A DNA stretch of 21,438 bases from an uncultured Collinsella sp. (lineage in GTDB: Bacteria > Actinomycetota > Coriobacteriia > Coriobacteriales > Coriobacteriaceae). The DNA lies in assembly GCA_900541025.1 (NCBI GenBank), contig UQIL01000031.1, positions 1 to 21,438 on the forward strand, read 5' to 3'. Numbering within the stretch: the first letter of the stretch is position 1; the number at the start of each line of letters is the position of its first letter. The notes under the pieces were generated by a model. The model searched no databases. It saw nothing but the letters and a program-made list of their open reading frames with translations, and had not been told where the DNA came from. Below are positions 1-7,464 of the stretch, piece by piece. The translations under genes were made by a program, and so were the position numbers.

Positions 1-65
1 CCATGGCCGGCATCGGCGCGCTGGCCGTCGTGGGCGGCGCGGCCCTGTACCGCAGGCGCCGCTAG
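1..65 (+). CDS. C-terminal end of a sortase-anchored surface protein (partial)
   Basis: Only the last 20 codons are present, entering from the left edge and stopping at TAG 63-65. They read MAGIGALAVVGGAALYRRRR: a small hydrophobic helix followed by four arginines. This is the usual tail of a Gram-positive LPXTG-type cell-wall protein (membrane helix plus positive stop-transfer), with the sorting motif itself lying off the left edge. The function of the mature protein cannot be judged. It is followed at once by a hairpin and by the SRP RNA gene on the same strand. A simple membrane protein with a basic C-terminus is the alternative. Confidence 0.6.
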   Translation, partial: MAGIGALAVVGGAALYRRRR

Positions 66-76
66 CGGTATGCACG

Positions 77-111
77 AGTGGGGCGAATCCATCCGATGGG
101 TTCGCCCCACT
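77..111 (+). terminator. Hairpin after the surface-protein gene
   Basis: An 11-bp perfect stem (AGTGGGGCGAA at 77-87 with TTCGCCCCACT at 101-111) has a small inner stem (CCAT/ATGG) in its loop. It lies 11 nt after the stop codon. The U-run is poor (TTGCCCTGCT), so it is either a weak intrinsic terminator or one that helps Rho. Its right arm touches the -35 box of the next promoter. Confidence 0.55.
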
Positions 112-139
112 TGCCCTGCTGGGCGGGAGCGGGTAAGAT
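111..139 (+). promoter_or_regulatory. Candidate promoter of the SRP RNA
   Basis: TTGCCC (111-116) and TAAGAT (134-139) are separated by exactly 17 bp. Transcription would begin about 147, which is where the outer helix of the SRP RNA begins. The agreement between predicted start and RNA end supports the call, although each box matches consensus at only four of six positions. Confidence 0.55.
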
Positions 140-146
140 ATACCGA

Positions 147-268
147 GCGCCTAGCGCGTTCGATGGGTTCGGATGACGACATGTTCCGAATCTGGTCAGG
201 TCCGGAAGGAAGCAGCCATAAGGAGCCTCTGTCGGGCATCCGAATCCATCGAACGCACGGGCGCTTTT
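147..268 (+). ncRNA. ffs: Signal recognition particle RNA (small bacterial 4.5S type)
   Basis: The RNA scaffolds Ffh in the signal recognition particle, which targets membrane and secreted proteins to FtsY and SecYEG. The apical domain is unmistakable: CTGGTCAGGTCCGGAAGGAA around 192-211, with the GGAA tetraloop and the AGCAGCCA that follows. The long outer helix pairs GCGTTCGATGGGTTCGGATG (155-174) with CATCCGAATCCATCGAACGC (237-256), with one G-U pair, and is closed by GCGC at 147-150 with GCGC at 261-264. A T6 run at 265-270 acts as terminator. The hairpin-only layout without an Alu domain fits the short SRP RNA of Actinobacteria. Short open frames crossing this region are not genes. Confidence 0.95.
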
Positions 269-282
269 TTGTTACCGCGACA

Positions 283-379
283 TGGCCCGGCCGGCGGCGA
301 GGCATTTGGTGTCTCGCTGGTCCTCGGCTGCGCCTGCGGGATCGCTCGACTACCAAATATCGTGCCGCCGGCCGGGCCA
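283..379. repeat. 97-nt element with perfect 16-bp GC-rich inverted arms
   Basis: TGGCCCGGCCGGCGGC (283-298) is the exact reverse complement of 364-379. Inside it, CATTTGGT (303-310) pairs with ACCAAAT (352-358), so the foldback continues with a few mismatches. It follows the SRP terminator directly. It carries no poly-T, so a terminator is not the obvious role; a REP-like repeat or structured RNA fits as well. The rest of 380-658 holds only the direct repeat at 426-524 and no gene that I can support. Confidence 0.7.
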
Positions 380-425
380 AATCGTCCAAAAATCACCCGT
401 AAAGGCGCATTTATCTGAATAATTT

Positions 426-524
426 AATCCCGTGCTTTGTGCTGCTTGCTGGCGTTGCCGGAAGCGCGGTGGCCACGTGGTTCATGAGACGGCGGTGCTG
501 TCTCCTTTTTTGCAAGTAAAGAGG
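426..524. repeat. Imperfect ~100-bp direct repeat, left copy
   Basis: This stretch and 2275-2378 share AATCCCGTG, TTTGTGCTGCTTG, TGGCGTTGCC, GAGACGGCGG and CAAGTAA...AGAGG in the same order and spacing. The right copy runs into a complete terminator hairpin, whereas this copy keeps only the left arm remnant (AAAGAGGTCCG). The pair brackets the ATPase cassette. Confidence 0.65.
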
Positions 525-658
525 TCCGTTTGCGAACGAGCTTCGACTACTGAAGATGCGATGTTCGCACTAACGACATAGCGTAATTACGGCATTGTTG
601 GTTTACGCACAAATTGAAGAAATCTAAAAGATGCGTCGATTTCACTTCGCCCGCAGCG

Positions 659-1936
659 TTACGGCGCGAGAACGTCCAATGGAACAACTTGGACGCCGCG
701 GTCGGTAACATAGGCTTGTGAACCAAATCCAATAATCGCTACTTTAGAAACCGGCGGGGTGTTTCCGGCAGCAACCATCCGCTCTTCGACGGCAACAAGA
801 TTGTCAGATGCCTCTTCGATTTGAGCGGAACTGAGCTTGACCTCAACGGGAATCCACATCCCACCTGGAGCCGCTATGACAGCGTCGACCTCAAGATCGC
901 GGGAATCGTGATAGTGATAAAGGCCCATTCCGTTTGCCCTCGCATAGACCCATAGATCATGGAGCGCCAACGATTCGAAAAGCAGCCCAAGTGTCTTGAA
1001 GTCTGACAACAACGTCTCCACAGTCGCCCCGAGCGCAGCCGCTGCAAGCGACGGGTCGGCAAGATGATGCTTACGCGCCTCCCTCAGATGCACCGGAGAT
1101 CTCATCGCGGGATTCCATGCGGGGATATCGCAGACGAAACTCAATCTGCTAAGAAGGGATATGTATGATGCCGCTGTTTGTCTCGATACGTCGCCACCCA
1201 AATCGGCCACAAGCGTCTTGAGCGTCGCAAGAGTGGATTCGTTGCGCGCCAACGACGCGATGACGGCTTTCACTTTCTCAGGATCTCGTCGAGAGCCATC
1301 GACGCGGGGGATGTCTTCCTCAGCGACTATCTCGATATATCGTTTTGCCGTCGCGGACGCAATTCGCGCGTCACGCCCAATCGACGCCGGCCATCCACCG
1401 CAAACGATGCGCTCGGCGATCTCGGCAGAACCCATCGATCCGAAGGCGCCCCTGAACTTTTCGCCAGAAATGATGCCCGACAGCTTAACCGCACCGCTAG
1501 ATTTCCCAAGTTCGAAAAGCGTCATGGTGTCCATGCGCAATTTAGCGAACCTTCCAGCGCCACTGTGCATCGGCCGATCATTGTCTCGCGGTGTCGCCGA
1601 CCCCGTAAATATGAACTGGCCAGGCTCGCCGCCGCGGTTGTCGCACTCAAACCGTGCCGCGTCCCAAAGTTTCGGAACCTCCTGCCATTCGTCGATCAGC
1701 CGCGGCACCTCGCCGGAAACGGCAAGCGCCGGGTCCGTCTCGGCACGGAAGCGATTCTCGAAGTTGCGCGACGGGTCCATGAGGAGGAGCCTGGACGCCG
1801 CACGGGTCCCGGCCGTGGTTGTCTTCCCGCACCATTTAGGTCCTTCGATGAGAACGGCACCGAATATCCCAAGCATCTGGTCGAGCTCATTTTCGATAAT
1901 TCTAGCGTAGTACTTTTTTGGCATAGTTTTCACCAT
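659..1936 (-). CDS. AAA ATPase with DUF4143-type C-terminal domain, paralogue 1
   Basis: The 425-aa protein has the layout of the AAA_14/DUF4143 family. There is a Walker A loop GPKWCGKTTT (about residues 32-41), Walker B LIDEWQE (80-86) and a sensor-like FTGSATP (110-116). A winged-helix-like stretch follows at about 235-285 (GGDVSRQTAASYISLLSRLS). The C-terminal lobe has E321, D351 (DLEVDAVI) and PVEVK (363-367), a spacing like a PD-(D/E)XK nuclease fold. Members are of unknown function; a DNA-directed role is inference. It is close in sequence along its whole length to the product at 7465-8730. The ATG at 1936-1934 sits inside the repeat register of the array upstream and has no SD; the ATG at 1924 is a second possible start. 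Confidence 0.85.
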   Translation of the reverse strand: MVKTMPKKYYARIIENELDQMLGIFGAVLIEGPKWCGKTTTAGTRAASRLLLMDPSRNFENRFRAETDPALAVSGEVPRLIDEWQEVPKLWDAARFECDNRGGEPGQFIFTGSATPRDNDRPMHSGAGRFAKLRMDTMTLFELGKSSGAVKLSGIISGEKFRGAFGSMGSAEIAERIVCGGWPASIGRDARIASATAKRYIEIVAEEDIPRVDGSRRDPEKVKAVIASLARNESTLATLKTLVADLGGDVSRQTAASYISLLSRLSFVCDIPAWNPAMRSPVHLREARKHHLADPSLAAAALGATVETLLSDFKTLGLLFESLALHDLWVYARANGMGLYHYHDSRDLEVDAVIAAPGGMWIPVEVKLSSAQIEEASDNLVAVEERMVAAGNTPPVSKVAIIGFGSQAYVTDRGVQVVPLDVLAP

Positions 1937-1940
1937 TGCT

Positions 1941-1950
1941 TACCAGCGCG
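1941..1950 (-). promoter_or_regulatory. Conserved 10-mer between repeat array 1 and the ATPase start
   Basis: CGCGCTGGTA in gene direction. The identical 10-mer occupies 8775-8784 in front of the second ATPase, also directly abutting the first 23-bp unit. Similarity continues a little downstream (AGCAATG here, GAATG there). It may be a fixed boundary or a special first unit of the array. Confidence 0.6.
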
Positions 1951-2042
1951 TTTAACTAAATTTACAGTTTTCATTTAACCAGATTTCAATTATTTGATTA
2001 ACCAGATTTGCATATTTCGGTTAACGAGACAGATTAAACATG
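1951..2042 (-). repeat. Array 1: four 23-bp-period tandem repeats upstream of ATPase 1
   Basis: On the plus strand units begin at 1951, 1974, 1997 and 2020, with spacing exactly 23, 23 and 23. Each opens with an NTTAAC core; the two inner units share TTAACCAGATTT. In gene direction the core is AAATCTGGTTAA. The 23-bp block 1928-1950 ends, in gene direction, in TGGTGAAA, which resembles CTGGTTAAA and may be a fifth unit overlapping the start codon. TTGAAA (1989-1984) and TAAATT (1963-1958) could be a weak promoter within the array, which would make the array an operator. The units are too degenerate to be a CRISPR. Confidence 0.75.
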
Positions 2043-2068
2043 AACGAGCCAAGTCAGATGAGAATCAT

Positions 2069-2209
2069 CTACTCGACACCGCGCATGAGCTCCGAAATGG
2101 TGATGTGAAAGCCGTCGGCAATCTTGTTGAGATTTGAAAGGCTGACATTGCGCTGCCCGACCTCAATGCTCGCGTAGTAGGAGCGATCCATCTCAATCAA
2201 ATTAGCGGA
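2069..2209 (-). pseudogene. Remnant of an XRE-family HTH regulator
   Basis: On the minus strand the frame reads ...ANLIEMDRSYYASIEVGQRN, continues VSLSNLNKIADGFHITISEL and ends MRGVE at stop 2069-2071. This is the second half of a Cro/C1-type HTH_3 domain. The first helices are missing, and the frame meets a stop at 2228-2230, so the homology breaks at about 2205-2212. Across the break, the plus strand carries an unrelated open stretch (GVPGLVYTGRLVEFNG). It lies 26 bp upstream of array 1 in the same orientation as ATPase 1, so it may once have been part of that locus. Translation from ATG 2191 would give only 40 residues. Confidence 0.75.
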
Positions 2210-2274
2210 CGGAGTGCCCGGGCTCGTCTACACGGGCAGGCTCGTGGAGTTCAACGGCGCAAGCTGCAGAATTG

Positions 2275-2378
2275 AATCCCGTGTTTTGTGCTGCTTGTTG
2301 GCGTTGCCTGGGCATTGATAGTTGCGTGCTTCAAGAGACGGCGGCATTACCATCTGTTTTTACAAGTAAGAAAAGAGG
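2275..2378. repeat. Imperfect ~100-bp direct repeat, right copy
   Basis: Partner of 426-524. It runs straight into the terminator hairpin at 2371-2418, suggesting that the repeat is an end-of-gene region which was duplicated, with the ATPase cassette and the XRE remnant now lying between the two copies. Confidence 0.65.
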
Positions 2379-2418
2379 CCGGTTTCCCTGGGTTTGGTTG
2401 GGGAAACGGGCCTCTTTT
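2371..2418 (-). terminator. Strong bidirectional terminator of the surface-protein gene
   Basis: AAAAGAGGCCGGTTTCCC (2371-2388) pairs with GGGAAACGGGCCTCTTTT (2401-2418): an 18-bp stem with one mismatch, flanked by A4 and T4 so that it works in both directions. It lies 44 bp past the stop codon of the minus-strand gene at 2462. Confidence 0.85.
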
Positions 2419-2461
2419 GTCTATGGGCTTGAAGATTGGTGGGAGCGATATGCTCTGGCGG

Positions 2462-3493
2462 CTATTTTGAGTTCTTGATGCGGCGGGTGGCTGTGGCGGT
2501 TATTCCGAGTCCCATGGCGGCGATTCCTGCTAGTGCGATTGCGCTTGGCGTTGTGTCGCCTGTGTTTGCGAGCTTGTCGGCGGTCGTAGTTGCTTGCTTG
2601 CCGTTGCTCGTGTTCGCCTGCTTGGCGGAGCTCGGTGCGGCGTCTTTGCCGGCCGCGGGCGAGCCGGCGGGCTGTGCCGTCTCGGCCGGTTGCGCCGAGC
2701 CGGAGGGAGGCGTCGTCTCGGTGGGTTTCGTTATCTCGGGCGAGGTGGCCTTGTCTGCCGTGGCTTTTGCCTCTTCGTATGCCATGCAGGCGTCGTCATA
2801 GGCCGCCCGTGCCTTTTCCAAATTGTCGAGGAGCGCATCTCGCCAGGCTATGAACTGGTCGATACGGGCTTTATAGTTCTCTGCAGAACTTTCACAGTCA
2901 TTAACTCGTCTTTCCTGACTTTTGAGGCGGCGCTGGAACTCGTCAAGCTCCGTTTCACAATGATCTACATACGCTTTTGCCCCTACGATCTCATTTTGCA
3001 ACTGCTTTATTTGCTGTTTAGTAGTTTCGACAAACTCCTCGTAGCCGAGTGCTTCGAGTGTCTTAAGCATCTCATGTTTCTTCTCTAATTCTGCCTGGAG
3101 CTCGCTTACCCGGTTGATGGCCCCGTCGTATTTGGCTTGGGCAGCATCGACGTCCGCTTGCATGGTGGGAAGGAGTTCCCTCCCTTCGGCGGCTTGCGCC
3201 GCCATCTTTTCGCGGTACTCTTGAAAACGGGTAATGTCATCATTGAATCTCGCAATTTTCTCGGGACTTGCGGCGTTTTTTGCGGCTTCGAGGTTTTTGA
3301 GCGCTTCCTGCATGGCTGCATACGCTTTTTCTTTTGCGGCGGCCGCATCTTCCGTCTGCAAGGCAACTGCACCGGTGGGGGCGCTGGTTTCTGCCGCGAT
3401 CGCCGCTACGGGGGCGATTCCCGCGACAAGTGCCGCGGAAAGGGCGATGCCCACAGTTGCTCGTCTTGCTCTTCTTGCGAGAATGTCGTTCAT
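2462..3493 (-). CDS. Secreted coiled-coil protein with LANTG cell-wall sorting signal
   Basis: The 343-aa product begins with a basic N-terminus and a hydrophobic signal segment (VGIALSAALVAGIAPVAAIA), with likely cleavage near AIAAETS. Residues ~45-245 are long, charged, heptad-like helices rich in A, E, K and Q, as in an extended coiled coil. A Pro/Thr/Ser/Ala linker follows, and then LANTGD, a variant LPXTG sortase motif, with a C-terminal hydrophobic helix and RRIKNSK tail. It is therefore probably exported and covalently anchored as a fibrous surface protein; ligand unknown. The ATG at 3493 is preceded by GAGGTG with 5-nt spacing. It has its own promoter (3544-3552) and terminator (2371-2418), so it is monocistronic. 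Confidence 0.85.
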   Translation of the reverse strand: MNDILARRARRATVGIALSAALVAGIAPVAAIAAETSAPTGAVALQTEDAAAAKEKAYAAMQEALKNLEAAKNAASPEKIARFNDDITRFQEYREKMAAQAAEGRELLPTMQADVDAAQAKYDGAINRVSELQAELEKKHEMLKTLEALGYEEFVETTKQQIKQLQNEIVGAKAYVDHCETELDEFQRRLKSQERRVNDCESSAENYKARIDQFIAWRDALLDNLEKARAAYDDACMAYEEAKATADKATSPEITKPTETTPPSGSAQPAETAQPAGSPAAGKDAAPSSAKQANTSNGKQATTTADKLANTGDTTPSAIALAGIAAMGLGITATATRRIKNSK

Positions 3494-3543
3494 CTCGGCA
3501 CCTCATTTCAAGGGTCGGCGACTAACTTGGTAGCACTAATGTA

Positions 3544-3552
3544 AGTATACCA
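3544..3552 (-). promoter_or_regulatory. Extended -10 promoter of the surface-protein gene
   Basis: On the minus strand TGGTATACT forms an extended -10 (TGnTATACT), about 50 bp before the ATG at 3493. No good -35 is seen, which is tolerated with an extended -10. Confidence 0.45.
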
Positions 3553-3628
3553 AGCGGTCGACCCGACACTGGCTGGGTGCGCGCGTATACCTCTCTGAAA
3601 ACTGAATCCCGTTAGAAATGACGAGTTG

Positions 3629-3658
3629 TTTACGCTTCTTTTGGGGTGGCGGTACTAT
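3629..3658 (+). promoter_or_regulatory. Candidate promoter of the ABC exporter operon
   Basis: TTTACG (3629-3634) and TACTAT (3653-3658) with an 18-bp spacer. The start point would be about 3665, giving a short leader before the ATG at 3703. If this is right, the upstream GTG at 3646 cannot be the start codon. Confidence 0.45.
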
Positions 3659-3702
3659 CATGGTTCGAATTGAATGTGGATGATGATAGGGAGCGCCTAT
3701 AC

Positions 3703-5577
3703 ATGATTGAGCTGCTCAGGCGTTTTGGTGGTAAGTTTCGCCGGTATATGGTGATTGGCCCTGCGTGTAAGCTGATCGAAGTGATCTTTGACCTGCTGAC
3801 GCCGCTGGTGATTGCCCAGATGATCGATAAGGGTATTGGCGCACACGATGTCAACGCCGTCGTCCACTACGGTATGCTGCTTGGCGCCATGGCTGTGATC
3901 GGCATCTCGTTTACGCTCGTCTGCCAAAAGATGGCGGCGCTCACCTCGCAGGGCATGGGCACCGATATCCGCGGTGCGCTCTACCAGCACATCAACAAGT
4001 TGAGCTATGCCGAACTCGACCGCTTTGGCACGCCGTCGCTTATCACCCGCATCACCAACGACGTCAACCAGGTGCAGCTTGCCGTGGCGCTGGGCGTGCG
4101 CATGCTCATCCGCTGGCCCTTCTTGGCGGTGGGCTCTATGTGCGCGGCCCTTGCCATCGACCTTAAGCTCGGCATGATCTTTTTGATTTGCACGCCCGCC
4201 ATTGGCCTGGTGTTTTGGTTTGTCATGGCGCGCTGCATTCCGTACTACAAGCAGCTGCAGGCAAAGCTCGACCGCATCGCGCTCATTTGCCGCGAGGGGC
4301 TTTCGGGCGCCCGCGTGGTTCGCGCCTTTGTGCGTGAGGACCACGAGCGCGAGCGTTTTGCCCAAGCCGCCGATGACCAGGCCAATACCGCCATCGCGGT
4401 GGGCAAGCTCTCGTCGGTTCTCAACCCCGTGACGTTTTTGGTGATGAACCTGGGTGTGTGCGCCATCCTGTGGGTGGGCGGCATTCAGGTCAACGCGGGC
4501 GAGCTCACGCAGGGCCAGGTCATGGCGTTTGTGAACTACATGACGCAGACCCTGACCTCCATCGTGTACGTCGCCAACCTGGTCGTGGTCTTTACCAAGG
4601 CAAGCGCCAGCGCGTCGCGTATCAACGAGGTGCTCAATTGCGTGCCGAGCATCGCTGACGAGGGCAACCAGCCGGTCGCGCTGCCTGAGCCGAGCGACCT
4701 GACGGGTGGCGCTGTTCCGGTCCCTGCGCTGAGCTTTGACCATGCGAGCTTCTCGTTTGGCGCCGGCGCGGCAAATGCCGTGAGCGATGTGACTCTGGAG
4801 CTGCCGGTGGGCAAAACCCTCGGCATTATCGGCGGCACGGGCAGCGGTAAGTCGACCCTCGTTTCGCTTATCCCGCGCCTGTACGATGCGGGCGTGGGCA
4901 GCGTGTACGTGATGGGCTCCGACGTGCGCGCCTGGCAGCTCGACCAGCTGCGCCACGTGGTCGCGACCGTTCCGCAGCGTGCGTCGCTGGTGAGCGGCAC
5001 TATCCGCAGCAACCTGACCTGGCGTGACGAGTCGGCGACCGACGAGGAGCTCTGGGCAGCGCTCGATATGGCGCAAGCGAGCGAGTTCGTGCACAACAAG
5101 CCCCAGGGCCTCGACGCCCCGGTCGAGGCGGGCGGCAAGAACTTCAGCGGCGGACAACGTCAGCGCCTGACCATCGCACGTGCCCTGGTGGGCGCTCCGC
5201 AGGTCCTGATCATGGATGACTCCGCGTCGGCGCTCGACTTTAAGACTGACGCGGCGCTTCGCCATGCCATTCGCGAGCGCAGCGTGCGCGGTGCCGCCGA
5301 GGGCGGGCTGCCGCTGACGACTGTCATCGTGAGCCAGCGCGTCTCGACCGTGCGCGATGCCGACATGATCTGCGTACTCGACCACGGCTCGGTTGCGGGC
5401 CTGGGCACGCATGACGAGCTGTACGCGACCTGCCAGCTCTATCGCGAGATCTGCCAGTCGCAGCTGCGCCGCGAGGAGCTCGAGGGCCAGCAGGGGAGTG
5501 CGGCGCCCACGTCCGTCCCAAGTCCCGCGTCCGCCCCGGCTGCCCCGGCATCCACTTGCGCAAAGGAGGGCTGCTAA
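3703..5577 (+). CDS. Heterodimeric ABC exporter subunit with degenerate ATP site
   Basis: The 624-aa protein has an N-terminal six-helix exporter domain (ABC_membrane type, with TNDVNQVQ in the first coupling region) and a nucleotide-binding domain. Walker A is GGTGSGKST (~377-385), the signature FSGGQRQ (~481) and Walker B VLIMDD (~501). The catalytic Glu after Walker B is Asp (MDDSAS) and the switch His is Gln (IVSQRVS, ~545). These are the hallmarks of the degenerate site in exporters such as TM287/288 or BmrCD. A Pro/Ala-rich tail of about 30 residues follows. I chose ATG 3703 (MIELLRRFGGKF), with AGGGAG upstream and a family-like N-terminus, over GTG 3646. It abuts the partner gene with no gap. 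The substrate is unknown; drugs, peptides or lipids are possible. Confidence 0.9.
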   Translation: MIELLRRFGGKFRRYMVIGPACKLIEVIFDLLTPLVIAQMIDKGIGAHDVNAVVHYGMLLGAMAVIGISFTLVCQKMAALTSQGMGTDIRGALYQHINKLSYAELDRFGTPSLITRITNDVNQVQLAVALGVRMLIRWPFLAVGSMCAALAIDLKLGMIFLICTPAIGLVFWFVMARCIPYYKQLQAKLDRIALICREGLSGARVVRAFVREDHERERFAQAADDQANTAIAVGKLSSVLNPVTFLVMNLGVCAILWVGGIQVNAGELTQGQVMAFVNYMTQTLTSIVYVANLVVVFTKASASASRINEVLNCVPSIADEGNQPVALPEPSDLTGGAVPVPALSFDHASFSFGAGAANAVSDVTLELPVGKTLGIIGGTGSGKSTLVSLIPRLYDAGVGSVYVMGSDVRAWQLDQLRHVVATVPQRASLVSGTIRSNLTWRDESATDEELWAALDMAQASEFVHNKPQGLDAPVEAGGKNFSGGQRQRLTIARALVGAPQVLIMDDSASALDFKTDAALRHAIRERSVRGAAEGGLPLTTVIVSQRVSTVRDADMICVLDHGSVAGLGTHDELYATCQLYREICQSQLRREELEGQQGSAAPTSVPSPASAPAAPASTCAKEGC

Positions 5578-7437
5578 ATGAATCCGTACACTTCCTCCGG
5601 TTCGGTCGCCACGATGACGGCCAACGTGTCCGGTAACGATAACCTCAACGATCTGGGCGACGGTCCGCGCCAGCCCGGCGATCCCGAGCGCTATCCCGTG
5701 GGTGCGGTGACCCGCCGCCTACTGGGCTATGTTCGCCCGCATCGCATTTCGTTTGTAGCGTCGTTTGTGAGTGCCGCCGTCTCGGTGATCTTGCAACTCT
5801 ATACGCCCATTCTCATCGGCGAGGGCATCGACCTTATCGTCGCCGCCGGGCAGGTGGACTTCGACGCGCTGCTGCCGCTTGTTACCAAACTCGCGCTCGT
5901 CGTGGTGGGGGCCGCGGCCTTCCAGTGGCTACAGGGCTATTGCGTTAACCGCCTGTCCTACGAAACGGTGCGCGACATGCGCGTGGAGGCGAGCGATAAG
6001 CTCAGCCGTATGCCGCTCAGCTTTATCGACAGCCATGCCCACGGCGACCTTATGAGCCGCGTGGTCAACGACGTCGATCAGGTGGGCGACGGTCTGCTGC
6101 AGGGCTTTACGCAGCTCTTCACCGGTGTTATCACCATCGTGGGCACGCTCGCGTTTATGCTCTCCATTAACCTGGCCATGACGCTCGTGGTGGTACTCAT
6201 CACGCCGCTTTCCATTTTTGCAGCTGGTGCTATTGCCAAGCTTTCCAACAAAAGCTTTACGGCACAGCAGCGTATTCAAGGGCAGCTCGGTGGTCATATC
6301 GAGGAGTACGTAGGCGAGCAAAAGCTTGTCGACGCCTTTGCCTATGGCCCTAACGCCCAGCAGCGCTTCGATGCCCTCAATGCCGAGCTCTACACCGCGG
6401 GCGAGCGCGCGCAGTTTATGGGTTCGCTCTCCAACCCCGGTACGCGCTTTATCAATAACATCATCTATGCCGTGGTCGCTGTGATCGGCTGCGTGGGCGT
6501 GATCACGGGCGTGCCCGCGGCGCTTACGGTGGGCGGCGTGCAGATCTTCCTGTCCTATGCCAACCAGTACACCAAGCCGTTCAACGAGGTCACCAACGTC
6601 ATTACGCAGATCCAGACCGCGTATGCCTCGGCGCGCCGCATGTTTGCGCTGCTCGATGCGCGCGAGCAGGAGCCTGATGCGGCGGATGCCGTTGAACTTG
6701 CCGCCCCGCAGGGTGAGGTGACCTTTGAGCACGTGGACTTTAGCTACGTGCCCGATCGCAAGCTGCTGCAGGATATCTGCATCGAGGCCAAGCCCGGCAT
6801 GCGGTTTGCCCTGGTCGGTCCCACGGGCTGCGGCAAGACGACGCTCATCAACCTTCTGCTGCGCTTTTACGATATCGATGCCGGGCGCATCATGGTCGAC
6901 GGGCATTCCTCGCGCGACTACACGCGTGAGAGCCTGCGCCGCGCCTTTGGCATGGTGCTGCAGGACACCTGGCTGTTCGAGGGCACGGTGGCCCAGAATA
7001 TCGCCTACGGTTGCCCCGACGCCACGCGCGAGCAGATTATCGAGGCCGCCAAGCGCGCGCACGCGCACAAGTTTATCGTGCAGCTGCCAGGCGGCTACGA
7101 TACGGTGATCGGCGAGGACGGCGGCACGTTTAGCCAGGGCCAAAAGCAGCTGCTGTGCATCGCGCGCGTCATGCTCACCGACCCGGCGATTCTGCTGCTG
7201 GACGAGGCCACGTCGAGCATCGATACGCGCACCGAGCTGCAGGTGCAGGCGGCATTTGACGAGCTCATGGCCGGTCGCACAAGCTTTGTCGTGGCGCATC
7301 GCCTGTCGACGATCCGAAACGCCGACTGCATCCTAGTGATGCGCGACGGCGAGATTATCGAGCGCGGCACACACGACGAGCTGCTCGCGGCAGGCGGCTT
7401 CTACGCCGAGCTCTACCGCAGCCAATTCGCCCAGTGA
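5578..7437 (+). CDS. Heterodimeric ABC exporter subunit with canonical catalytic residues
   Basis: The 619-aa protein begins immediately after the TAA of its partner (TAAATG), with a perfect AAAGGAGG SD inside the end of the upstream gene, so the pair is translationally coupled. A ~45-residue polar N-terminal extension precedes the transmembrane domain. The ATPase domain has Walker A GPTGCGKTT (~414), Walker B ILLLDEATS (~538) with the catalytic Glu, and the switch His in VVAHRLS (~574). Its signature is altered to FSQGQKQ (~518). In a heterodimer, this altered signature would face the partner's altered Walker B and switch, so both halves of the inactive site are seen here. Convergent with ATPase 2; only 27 bp separates the stop codons. 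Confidence 0.92.
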   Translation: MNPYTSSGSVATMTANVSGNDNLNDLGDGPRQPGDPERYPVGAVTRRLLGYVRPHRISFVASFVSAAVSVILQLYTPILIGEGIDLIVAAGQVDFDALLPLVTKLALVVVGAAAFQWLQGYCVNRLSYETVRDMRVEASDKLSRMPLSFIDSHAHGDLMSRVVNDVDQVGDGLLQGFTQLFTGVITIVGTLAFMLSINLAMTLVVVLITPLSIFAAGAIAKLSNKSFTAQQRIQGQLGGHIEEYVGEQKLVDAFAYGPNAQQRFDALNAELYTAGERAQFMGSLSNPGTRFINNIIYAVVAVIGCVGVITGVPAALTVGGVQIFLSYANQYTKPFNEVTNVITQIQTAYASARRMFALLDAREQEPDAADAVELAAPQGEVTFEHVDFSYVPDRKLLQDICIEAKPGMRFALVGPTGCGKTTLINLLLRFYDIDAGRIMVDGHSSRDYTRESLRRAFGMVLQDTWLFEGTVAQNIAYGCPDATREQIIEAAKRAHAHKFIVQLPGGYDTVIGEDGGTFSQGQKQLLCIARVMLTDPAILLLDEATSSIDTRTELQVQAAFDELMAGRTSFVVAHRLSTIRNADCILVMRDGEIIERGTHDELLAAGGFYAELYRSQFAQ

Positions 7438-7464
7438 GCAAGACGCGGGACATGTAACGCAGCG

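Noticed and set aside
70..418. Short plus-strand ORFs over the SRP RNA and hairpin
   Set aside because: They overlap the ffs helix and the inverted repeat, with no SD and no protein-like composition.
1951..2042. CRISPR array
   Set aside because: Units are directly adjacent, degenerate, with no constant repeat alternating with spacers, and no cas genes are near.
2205..2275. Plus-strand fragment GVPGLVYTGRLVEFNGAS as a gene
   Set aside because: No start, and the family is not recognisable; at most the tail of a lost gene, noted under the XRE remnant.
3697..5412. 571-aa minus-strand ORF over the ABC gene
   Set aside because: Antisense shadow; the composition is Ala/His/Arg-rich with no domain.
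7438..7464. Terminator between the ABC operon and ATPase 2
   Set aside because: The 27-bp gap contains no convincing stem or T-run.
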